Assembly (NCBI GenBank): GCA_021785055.1
Contig: JAJYGS010000096.1
Coordinates: forward strand, 1-7,107
Origin: Nitrospirota bacterium
GTDB lineage: Bacteria > Nitrospirota > JACRHJ01
Reading direction: 5' to 3'
Length of the DNA stretch: 7,107 bases
Shown: positions 1 to 4,650 of the stretch, piece by piece
Layout of the letters: the number at the start of each line of letters is the position of its first letter
How positions within the stretch are numbered: the stretch's first letter is position 1
The notes under the pieces: model-generated
What the model was told of the DNA's origin: nothing
Databases searched by the model: none
The model's input: only the letters and a program-made list of their open reading frames with translations
Program-made: the position numbers and the translations under genes

Positions 1-225
1 GACATCGACGCCGAAAGGAACATCACCCCGCCGCAGTATTTCAAGTCTATCACTATGCACATGCACATGAGCGGAAGCGGCATCACCGAGCGGCGCATCG
101 AGCGCGCCGTCGCGCTCTCGCAGGAAAAATACTGCTCCGTGTATCACTCCCTCAGGAAAGACCTCAAGATCAAAGTCGGCTGGACGATTACGGACGTGGA
201 GCCTCCGCGCGACGTCAGAAAATAA
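1..225 (+). CDS. OsmC-family protein, C-terminal part (5' end outside window)
   Basis: Frame 1 is open from the first base to the TAA at 223-225, giving 74 residues of the C-terminal half of an OsmC/Ohr-like protein. The diagnostic stretch is the helix ending in KYCSVYHSL (visible residues 43-51). It holds the second conserved cysteine (visible Cys45) of the family, in the usual E-K-Y-C-x-V context. Family members are cytoplasmic thiol peroxidases that reduce organic hydroperoxides through a Cys pair. The first cysteine lies outside the window, so activity cannot be judged, and the exact subgroup (OsmC, YhfA-like or unassigned) is unclear. The last strand, KIKVGWTITDVE, fits the usual C-terminal beta-strand, followed by a short tail PPRDVRK. 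The tail codons and the stop overlap a degenerate copy of the C-terminal codons of the convergent MEMO-family gene, so the tail may be partly derived from that duplication. Confidence 0.8.
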   Translation, partial: DIDAERNITPPQYFKSITMHMHMSGSGITERRIERAVALSQEKYCSVYHSLRKDLKIKVGWTITDVEPPRDVRK

Positions 226-268
226 TCCCCGCGTAGCCTGCGGCGGCATGACCCACCGCAGCCGTATC
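215..268 (-). pseudogene. Remnant second copy of the MEMO-family gene's C-terminal codons
   Basis: On the minus strand the frame of the MEMO gene continues past its TGA (269-271) for 17 sense codons to a second TGA at 215-217. The last of these codons read AGYAGIIF, nearly the same as the real C-terminus VGYAGIVF. At DNA level, 215-238 and 269-292 align without gaps at an offset of exactly 54 bp (18 codons), with 21 of 24 bases identical, including a 12-base perfect core at 225-236 and 279-290. This looks like a short tandem duplication of the gene end, or the original gene end left behind after a duplicated end acquired the upstream stop. Its last bases overlap the OsmC-family stop codon on the other strand. 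No separate product is proposed. Confidence 0.55.
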
Positions 269-1099
269 TCAAAAAACAATCCCCGCGTAACCAACCGCCA
301 TACGGAACTCGCCCTCGGGATGCACGTCGAAACTCGTGGTATGTTCCAGCAGAATCCCTCTCGCGGCGCCGAGGGATTTCGCGGCCATCGCGCCCGCTCC
401 GCATGCGTTCCAGTCCGCCTCGGCCTCCGGGATTATCCTCTCTTCGTGCATGTCGAGCGCGTCACGGATAATCTTCATGTCGTTTGACCGCATCCACGCC
501 CTCGCGCCTTCGCCGTACCCGGCTGGGGCAAAACCGTAATCGTCTCCGTAATGCGTGAGGTCGGACGAGCCTACGACTACGGCGTCCATCCCGGCAATCA
601 GCCTTCCTATCCTGCCGCCGATCTTCACGGCTCCTTCGACCGGCGGCGCCGCGACGGGCACTATCATGGCGTCCGGGAAGAGGTATTTTATCATCGGGAG
701 CTGGACTTCTATCGAGTGTTCCCAGGTATGGGCGCGCGTGTCCGGGACGAGCAGATCCGGTATCTCCTCAAGGAACATTTCGGCAAGCGCGCGGTCTACC
801 TTCGCCTCGCCGAGCGGCGTCTGCCACGAGCCGTCGGGGTATACTGCGAAAGAACTGACGCCGGGACCGTGCACGGCCCCGAAGATGACGAATGTCCTGG
901 GAGAGCGCCTGAGCTTTATTGAAAGATAAACCCTGGACGCCGTCCCGCCGGAATAATACCATCCGGCATGAGGGACAATCCCGCCGGAAATTATCTCCGG
1001 CAGGCCGGGAGGAGGCGTGAACCCGCGCTCGTACCTGTCCATCTGCGCGCGGATGTCTCCTGAATAAAACGGCGCGGCTACAGGAACCCTCGCAGGCAT
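269..1099 (-). CDS. amrB: MEMO-family protein (AmmeMemoRadiSam system protein B)
   Basis: This is a 276-residue protein of the MEMO1/AmmeMemoRadiSam-B family, a fold related to class III extradiol (LigB-type) dioxygenases. Visible family signatures are VPHAGWYYSGG (His44), FGAVHGPG (His77), HTWEHSIEVQLPMI (His124 and His128), GSSDLTHYG (Asp180, His183) and NACGAGAM (Cys233). They correspond to the metal-site histidines, aspartate and the conserved cysteine of human MEMO1, so the pocket looks intact. The bacterial and archaeal family is named for co-occurrence with an AMMECR1 protein and a radical-SAM enzyme; its reaction is not established to my knowledge. Neither partner is in this window: the neighbours are a convergent OsmC-type gene and a repeat region. 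The ATG is preceded by GGGAGGT with a 5-nt spacer and by a good -10 box, which fixes the start. The length is normal for the family. The symbol amrB is a family label, not proof of function. Confidence 0.9.
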   Translation of the reverse strand: MPARVPVAAPFYSGDIRAQMDRYERGFTPPPGLPEIISGGIVPHAGWYYSGGTASRVYLSIKLRRSPRTFVIFGAVHGPGVSSFAVYPDGSWQTPLGEAKVDRALAEMFLEEIPDLLVPDTRAHTWEHSIEVQLPMIKYLFPDAMIVPVAAPPVEGAVKIGGRIGRLIAGMDAVVVGSSDLTHYGDDYGFAPAGYGEGARAWMRSNDMKIIRDALDMHEERIIPEAEADWNACGAGAMAAKSLGAARGILLEHTTSFDVHPEGEFRMAVGYAGIVF

Positions 1100-1104
1100 A
1101 AATT

Positions 1105-1111
1105 ACCTCCC
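1105..1111 (-). promoter_or_regulatory. Shine-Dalgarno of the MEMO-family gene
   Basis: On the minus strand this reads GGGAGGT, 5 nt upstream of the ATG at 1099. It is a strong anti-16S match at normal spacing and decides the start codon. Confidence 0.75.
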
Positions 1112-1123
1112 GGATTACTGCGC

Positions 1124-1132
1124 ATTATACCA
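1124..1132 (-). promoter_or_regulatory. Extended -10 promoter for the MEMO-family gene
   Basis: On the minus strand this reads TGGTATAAT, a perfect TATAAT with the extended -10 TGn element. No good -35 hexamer is seen 16-18 nt further upstream, which is tolerated by extended -10 promoters. Transcription would begin near 1117 and give an 18-nt leader that includes the ribosome-binding site. The element sits between the gene and the first TGTCATT repeat. Confidence 0.6.
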
Positions 1133-1153
1133 TAACGCCGCAGCACGGGGAAA

Positions 1154-1180
1154 TGTCATTTTGAGCAACGCGAAGAATCC
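1154..1180. repeat. Dispersed TGTCATT...GAATCC repeat, copy 1
   Basis: This is a 27-bp degenerate copy that starts TGTCATTTTGAGC and ends CGAAGAATCC. It matches copy 3 (4057-4083) at 24 of 27 positions. Dispersed repeats of this type, whose spurious translations read like HSERSEE or FAQND, are common in intergenic DNA of many environmental bacteria. They have no known single function. Confidence 0.6.
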
Positions 1181-1184
1181 GCCT

Positions 1185-1368
1185 TGCGAGGGCGCAATTT
1201 ACTTGTGTGAGGATTGTCGGTTTGCAGGAGGATGAGCAATCTCAGCACGGCGACTGCGAGGGCGCAATTTACTTGTGTGAGGATTGTCGGTTTGCAGGAG
1301 GATGAGCAATCTCAGCACGGCGACTGCGAGGGCGCAATTTACTTGTGTGAGGATTGTCGGTTTGCAGG
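1185..1368. repeat. 70-bp direct tandem repeat, 2.6 copies
   Basis: Units run 1185-1254, 1255-1324 and a 44-bp partial unit 1325-1368. The two full units are identical base for base, and the partial one is identical until it diverges at 1369. Each full unit contains an imperfect inverted repeat: GTGTGAGGATTG pairs with CAATCTCAGCAC some 20 nt downstream, so each can fold. The period is not a multiple of three and there are no spacers, so this is neither a coding repeat nor a CRISPR array. Exact identity suggests recent expansion, or that copy number is unstable. Confidence 0.9.
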
Positions 1369-1387
1369 GGCGCAATTTATTGCGCCC
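1368..1387. repeat. Perfect palindrome at the end of the tandem array
   Basis: GGGCGCAA and TTGCGCCC form a perfect 8-bp stem around a TTTA loop. Its left arm plus loop reuses the GGGCGCAATTTA string found near the start of every 70-bp unit, so the palindrome probably arose with, or seeded, the array. No T-run follows on either strand, so it does not look like an intrinsic terminator. Confidence 0.65.
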
Positions 1388-1409
1388 GTCGCCCTTGCTT
1401 CTCAGCGCC

Positions 1410-1437
1410 TGTCATTCCGAGCGCAGTCGAGGAATCC
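1410..1437. repeat. Dispersed TGTCATTC...GAATCC repeat, copy 2
   Basis: This 28-bp element starts TGTCATTCCGAGCGC and ends GAGGAATCC. It belongs to the same family as 1154-1180 and 4057-4083, but is a diverged subtype with one extra base in the middle. It lies 23 bp after the palindrome. Confidence 0.55.
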
Positions 1438-1631
1438 AAAGTTGAGTATAAAGGTTGGGTATTGGGACGACGGGCAAAATTCACCCGAATTGTTCCATTC
1501 TTTGGTGTCCGATTGGTAAAGTTCGCTTTCGGTAACTTCTACTGATATACGCGATAACTCCTTGTGTATCCAAGATTATTTTATAAAAATCGGGAAATTA
1601 TCGTCGGTATGGAATTTGCGGCGGAAACAGC
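1438..1631. other. Intergenic remainder downstream of lipM, nothing coding seen
   Basis: This is the rest of the roughly 530-bp gene-free stretch, between the repeats and the lipM stop. Open frames crossing it have no recognisable protein signature and no convincing ribosome-binding site. The only local structure is the 10-bp AT palindrome TTTTATAAAA at 1579-1588. I see no clear hairpin-plus-T-run terminator for lipM on the minus strand. Confidence 0.5.
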
Positions 1632-2483
1632 CTACAGGGTCAGGTTTCTTGGCGGAAAACCGGTGCGGGGAAGGCGTCTTTCGAGGTTCCATTCAGGGCG
1701 CGAATACTTGTTTTCCAGCAGGTCATAAGCCAGCGCCTCCTCCTCAGGCGTCAGGGAACCGGGCGGAAAATCCGCTCCGAGCACATCGGAAAATCCCTTT
1801 ATAATAGCAGACTTAAGCCTGGAAATATCGACCTCCGGCAGATGTTCCCTGAGGGCCGTCATCTTCCGGGAAAGCGTCTCCATCGCGGTTTTTCTGCCTG
1901 ATTCGTCCTCGAACTTCAAAAGGGATAAAAGCGCATCGTAATCTTTATCGATAATTATGGAACCCTGCTGAATAAAAGAGTTTTTAAGCCTTCTCTGCGC
2001 GCTCCCGATAAGCTTTTTCCCGCCCGCCAGCACCTCGTGCCACGACGGCGACGAAAAGCATAACGGCCCGCCTAATCTGTTGTTATTACTGTTTTTTTTC
2101 ACCGGAACAAGCTCCGCGGGAAGCCCCATCAGGTTCAGTCCGCGAAGGAAACACGCACCGATTTTCTTATAGGAACCCATTAGGTCTGATGGGAAAAAAT
2201 CGCTTGGAATACAACAGGTTATACTGTATGTAAGCTCCGAATCGTGCAGGACGGCGCGTCCGCCCGTGGGCCTTCTGACGAGGGGAATACCCCTGGCCGA
2301 AATACCGTCTATGTCGAGGGCAAAAACCTTTTGAAATGAACCAATTGAGAGCGACGGGGCCTCCCAGGAATAGAACCTCAGGACGGGTTCCGGGCCGCAT
2401 AAAACGAGCAGCGCCTCGTCCACCGCCATGTTCCAAGCGGCGTCCCCCGCCCCCGAATCTATAAGCCTGAAGCGTCCCTGCAT
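1632..2483 (-). CDS. lipM: Octanoyltransferase LipM (lipoate-protein ligase A family)
   Basis: This 283-residue protein is of the BPL/LplA/LipB fold. It resembles LipM, which moves octanoyl from acyl carrier protein to the lipoyl domain of GcvH-type proteins in the first step of lipoate synthesis. In order it shows RLIDSGAGDAAWNMAVDEALL (residues 6-26), VRRPTGGRAVLHDSELTYSI (69-88), LCFSSPSWHEV (141-151) with the candidate catalytic Cys142, and GGKKLIGSAQRR (154-165) with the conserved Lys157. The CFxxPSW motif is what separates LipM from ATP-using LplA ligases. The C-terminal ENKYSRPEWNLER matches the usual LipM ending. The chosen ATG fits the family N-terminus. The frame is open upstream to an ATG at 2591, but that would add 36 unlikely residues and run across the promoter into yicC. 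No Shine-Dalgarno precedes the ATG. Neither lipA nor gcvH is nearby. LipL-type amidotransferase activity cannot be ruled out. Confidence 0.87.
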   Translation of the reverse strand: MQGRFRLIDSGAGDAAWNMAVDEALLVLCGPEPVLRFYSWEAPSLSIGSFQKVFALDIDGISARGIPLVRRPTGGRAVLHDSELTYSITCCIPSDFFPSDLMGSYKKIGACFLRGLNLMGLPAELVPVKKNSNNNRLGGPLCFSSPSWHEVLAGGKKLIGSAQRRLKNSFIQQGSIIIDKDYDALLSLLKFEDESGRKTAMETLSRKMTALREHLPEVDISRLKSAIIKGFSDVLGADFPPGSLTPEEEALAYDLLENKYSRPEWNLERRLPRTGFPPRNLTL

Positions 2484-2490
2484 GTATCGG

Positions 2491-2517
2491 AAGATAGCAT
2501 AAAAGCGCCGTTGACAA
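2491..2517 (-). promoter_or_regulatory. Candidate promoter for lipM, giving a near-leaderless transcript
   Basis: On the minus strand TTGTCA (2512-2517) is followed after 15 nt by TATCTT (2491-2496), which carries an extended -10 TGC just upstream (2497-2499). Transcription would start about at 2484, directly at the lipM ATG (2483). That fits the missing ribosome-binding site. The -10 match is only moderate and the spacing is short, so this is tentative. Confidence 0.4.
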
Positions 2518-2539
2518 AAGGGATTTTTTATAATATGAT
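2511..2539 (+). promoter_or_regulatory. Sigma70-type promoter for the yicC operon
   Basis: A perfect -35 TTGACA (2511-2516) is followed after exactly 17 nt by TATGAT (2534-2539), five of six to consensus. Transcription is expected near 2546, leaving a leader of about 17 nt with GAGGG (2550-2554) 8 nt before the yicC ATG. A perfect TATAAT at 2529-2534 is too close to the -35 (12 nt) to pair with it, but may contribute to melting. Confidence 0.75.
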
Positions 2540-2562
2540 TCCTAATTTTGAGGGACTGATAC

Positions 2563-3429
2563 ATGATAAGAAGCATGACCGGCTTCGGCAAGGGCGAGGG
2601 CGGCGGTTTTGTCGTCGAAATGCGCTCCGTGAATCACAAGTTCCTCGACATCGCGCCGAGGCTTCCGAAGGCCCTTTCCCCGCTCGAAGGGCGGCTTAAG
2701 AAGGCCATCGGAGAGCGTTTCTCGCGCGGCAGGATAGACGTCTTCGTCACCTCCGGCGGCTCCGAGGAAGGCCCCAGGGCGCTTAAGCTCGACGTCCCGG
2801 CGGCTAAGCAATATATCGAGCTTTTATCGGAGCTTAAGTCCCGCTTCGGTCTGCCCGGAGAGGTCGATTTGAACATGGTCGGCTCGCTGAAGGACATAAT
2901 TATCGTCCAGGAAGAAACGAGCGACATGGAGGCGCTATGGGCGGCCCTGGAAGCGCCGCTTTCTGAAGCCATGAACGCGCTGGAGAGGATGCGCGAGGAA
3001 GAAGGCGCAAACCTCGATGCCGATGTCCGGAGCCGCTCGCGTAATATTTCACTTGGTCTGGACGATGTATCGAAGCGCTCTCCGGAGGTAGTGAAGGAAT
3101 ACCAGGCGAAGCTCAGGGATAGGGTAGAAAAGCTCTCCCAGGGAATGGAGCTCGACGGGGAAAGACTTGCGCAGGAAACGGCCCTGATGGCGGACAGGTG
3201 CGACATCACGGAGGAAATCGTCCGCGGCAAAAGCCACCTTGCCCAGCTGGACAAGATGCTGGGCGACGGCGGCCCCGTTGGCAGGAAGCTGGACTTCCTG
3301 ATACAGGAAATAAACCGGGAACTGAACACCATCGGGAGCAAGGCGTCCGATTTCGAGATAGCGAAGCGCGTCATCGAGATGAAAGCCGAGATGGAGAAGA
3401 TTCGGGAACAGGTGCAAAATATTGAGTAG
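2563..3429 (+). CDS. yicC: YicC/YloC family endoribonuclease
   Basis: This 288-residue protein has full family length and both conserved ends. The N-terminal MIRSMTGFGKGEG and the following MRSVNHKFLDIAPRLP (about 21-36) belong to the YicC N-terminal domain. The C-terminal EINRELNTIGSKASDFEIAKRVIEMKAEMEKIREQVQNIE (about 249-288) is the signature DUF1732-type tail. YicC proteins are cytoplasmic endoribonucleases; in E. coli YicC has been linked to small-RNA turnover. The middle of the protein is highly charged and probably helical. The start has GAGGG 8 nt upstream and follows a strong promoter, so yicC is the first gene of the cluster. Its last three codons overlap the TTG start of gmk, implying translational coupling. 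A remA/DUF370 gene, which sits between yicC and gmk in many genomes, is absent here. Confidence 0.93.
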   Translation: MIRSMTGFGKGEGGGFVVEMRSVNHKFLDIAPRLPKALSPLEGRLKKAIGERFSRGRIDVFVTSGGSEEGPRALKLDVPAAKQYIELLSELKSRFGLPGEVDLNMVGSLKDIIIVQEETSDMEALWAALEAPLSEAMNALERMREEEGANLDADVRSRSRNISLGLDDVSKRSPEVVKEYQAKLRDRVEKLSQGMELDGERLAQETALMADRCDITEEIVRGKSHLAQLDKMLGDGGPVGRKLDFLIQEINRELNTIGSKASDFEIAKRVIEMKAEMEKIREQVQNIE

Positions 3430-4033
3430 GGGTCTCCTGTTTATCGTATCCGCGCCTTCCGGCGCCGGCAAGACCACTCTCTGCAAGGAGCTTTCGGGCT
3501 TCCTGCCGGATATATCTCACGCAATCTCTCATACCACGAGGGCGCCGCGCCCGACGGAAAAAGAGGGCGAGCATTATTATTTCGTCTCGGAAACGGAATT
3601 TAAAAAACTCGCAGAATGCGGCGGTTTCGTGGAATACGCCACCGTGCACGGCCACCTGTACGGGACGTCCAAAAAGGAACTTCAGCGCATATTCGGCCAG
3701 GGGAAGGACGTAATACTCGACATCGATACCCAGGGTGCGGCGCAGATAAGGCGCGCAGGCATGAGCGGCGTGTTTGTCTTTATACTGCCGCCGTCTATGG
3801 AAGAGCTTGAAAGGCGGCTTCGCGGCAGGGATTCGGACGACGAGGCCGAGATAGCGAGAAGACTCAAAAGGGCGCTTGAGGAGCTGGAAAGTTTTGAGCA
3901 GTATGATTACGTAATCATAAACGACAACCTCGGCAAGGCCCTTGACGCGCTGAAATCCGTGATAATCGCCGAGAGGTGCAGGCTTATCAACACGGACACC
4001 GCCGCAGTGCGGAAAAATTTCCGGCTTGCGTGA
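3422..4033 (+). CDS. gmk: Guanylate kinase
   Basis: This 203-residue enzyme catalyses GMP + ATP to GDP + ADP, essential for guanine nucleotide supply. The P-loop APSGAGKTT spans 11-19. The GMP-binding part includes SHTTRAPRP (36-44), EGEHYYF (48-54) and GHLYGTSK (77-84). Next come DVILDIDTQGAAQIR (96-110) and the lid region RRLRGRDSDDEAEIARRL (131-148). YDYVIINDNL (161-170) is the usual late motif. The start is TTG, 8 nt inside the yicC end and preceded by AGGTG at 3410-3414 with a 7-nt spacer. The next in-frame ATG lies well past the P-loop, so the TTG is needed. Coupling to yicC and the weak start codon suggest modest, yicC-dependent translation. Length is typical for the family. Confidence 0.95.
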   Translation: MSRGLLFIVSAPSGAGKTTLCKELSGFLPDISHAISHTTRAPRPTEKEGEHYYFVSETEFKKLAECGGFVEYATVHGHLYGTSKKELQRIFGQGKDVILDIDTQGAAQIRRAGMSGVFVFILPPSMEELERRLRGRDSDDEAEIARRLKRALEELESFEQYDYVIINDNLGKALDALKSVIIAERCRLINTDTAAVRKNFRLA

Positions 4034-4049
4034 AAAATGTTCCATGTTT

Positions 4050-4119
4050 AAAAGCCTGTCATTCTGAGCGAAGCGAAGAATCCACAGTAGGTTGAATGTA
4101 TACATAATGACAGCCTTTT
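4050..4119. repeat. Long inverted repeat after gmk, possible terminator or attenuator
   Basis: The arms at 4050-4066 and 4103-4119 pair at 15 of 17 positions: AAAAGCCTGTCATTCTG against the complement of CATAATGACAGCCTTTT. The loop is about 36 nt. The 3' arm ends in TTTTATAA, so on the plus strand the structure vaguely resembles an intrinsic terminator 16 nt after the gmk stop, although the stem is AT-rich and the loop large. It includes the dispersed TGTCATTC repeat copy 3. Confidence 0.5.
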
Positions 4120-4134
4120 ATAAACAGAATGACA
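4057..4134. repeat. Dispersed TGTCATTC repeat copy 3, with 10-bp terminal inverted repeats
   Basis: The element begins TGTCATTCTGAGCGAAGCG and reaches GAATCC at 4083. It is closed by an exact inverted copy of its first ten bases, CAGAATGACA, at 4125-4134. The resulting 78-bp unit looks like a small non-coding palindromic element of REP or MITE type. No flanking target-site duplication was obvious. It is related to the copies at 1154-1180 and 1410-1437. Confidence 0.55.
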
Positions 4135-4136
4135 TC

Positions 4137-4164
4137 TTGCGCTTACAGTATGTGCGCCTGTAAT
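4137..4164 (+). promoter_or_regulatory. Weak candidate promoter upstream of rpoZ
   Basis: TTGCGC (4137-4142) is followed after 16 nt by TGTAAT (4159-4164). Both hexamers are partial matches. This is the best pair I see after the inverted repeat, and it would give rpoZ a leader of about 50 nt. Read-through from the yicC promoter is an equally good explanation for rpoZ expression. Confidence 0.25.
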
Positions 4165-4208
4165 TTGCTTTTACCCCGCACAAAATGATAGAGAACCAAA
4201 AAATAGAC

Positions 4209-4213
4209 GGAGG
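4209..4213 (+). promoter_or_regulatory. Ribosome-binding site deciding the TTG start of rpoZ
   Basis: GGAGG lies 8 nt before the TTG at 4222. There is no in-frame ATG near the conserved N-terminus, so this site supports the non-standard start. Confidence 0.7.
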
Positions 4214-4221
4214 GACAGGAC

Positions 4222-4644
4222 TTGGAAATTATTAAACTGCCGATAGAATACGGGAACGAGCTTTTCGACAGCCGGTTCAGGCTGGTGCTTGTAACCGCCC
4301 AGAGGGCAAGACAGCTATCCGAAGGCTCGCCGGTACTGGTGAAGAAGAGATACGTGAAAAACATAAGCCTCGCGCTGGACGAGGGCATCGAAGGTCATCT
4401 GAAATATCTTACCGGCGAAGACGCAAAACGCGCCAGGACTTATGAATACCGGATGCGGCGCGAGAGGATGGCCAGGGAGAGCATGGAAGAGGCCGCCGCG
4501 GTGTCGCTCGACAAGATGGAGGAGATAAAAGAAGCCTACAAGGCCGAGACGGCGGCGATGTCGGGGAAAGAGCCGGAAGAAGGTCTTGAGGAAGAAATAA
4601 TCCCGGAGGACGAAGGGTCCCCGGAAGAGGATTTCGAGGAATAA
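4222..4644 (+). CDS. rpoZ: DNA-directed RNA polymerase subunit omega
   Basis: This 140-residue protein has omega at its N-terminus. Omega is the small subunit that binds the beta' C-terminus and helps core enzyme assembly. The identifying motif is FDSRFRLVLVTAQRARQLSEGSP (about 15-37), equivalent to the S-R-F/Y-x-L-V-x-x-A-x-x-R-A-R-Q-L core of the family, followed by a strand and ISLALDEG (48-55). Omega usually ends at roughly 70-100 residues. Here about 75 extra residues follow: a charged, probably helical stretch (about 68-112) and a very acidic tail, with 14 of the last 25 residues Glu or Asp. The tail is likely disordered, and its role is unknown. The start is TTG with a good ribosome-binding site. 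The position between gmk and coaBC matches the common bacterial order and strengthens the call. coaBC follows after 6 nt. Confidence 0.88.
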   Translation: MEIIKLPIEYGNELFDSRFRLVLVTAQRARQLSEGSPVLVKKRYVKNISLALDEGIEGHLKYLTGEDAKRARTYEYRMRRERMARESMEEAAAVSLDKMEEIKEAYKAETAAMSGKEPEEGLEEEIIPEDEGSPEEDFEE

Positions 4645-4650
4645 TTTTAC

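Noticed and set aside
238..261. Hairpin between the OsmC and MEMO gene ends (CTGCGG with CCGCAG) as a bidirectional terminator
   Set aside because: The stem is only six perfect pairs and no T-run follows directly on either strand. It may just be local sequence of the duplicated gene end.
1185..1387. CRISPR array
   Set aside because: Units abut directly with no variable spacers, the unit is too long, and no cas genes are present.
1214..1519. A 101-codon open frame across the tandem repeats, with Cys-rich repeated peptides
   Set aside because: The 70-bp period is not divisible by three, so the copies are read in different frames. The later part translates the dispersed repeat (SFRAQSRNP), a familiar spurious translation. 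No family signature is present.
2086..2102. Run of eight A on the lipM coding strand, containing an in-frame A-AAA-AAC slippery heptamer
   Set aside because: A -1 slip would reach a TAA two codons later and make only a truncated protein. There is no downstream structure to support programmed shifting. Such runs occur by chance in Lys/Asn codons, although phase variation cannot be fully excluded.
2529..2534. Perfect TATAAT as the -10 of the yicC promoter
   Set aside because: It lies only 12 nt from the -35 TTGACA. The TATGAT at 2534-2539 has the correct 17-nt spacing.
3371..4105. Minus-strand open frame beginning MYTFNLLWILRFAQND opposite gmk
   Set aside because: The first residues are a translation of the dispersed TGTCATTC repeat and the rest is antisense to gmk.
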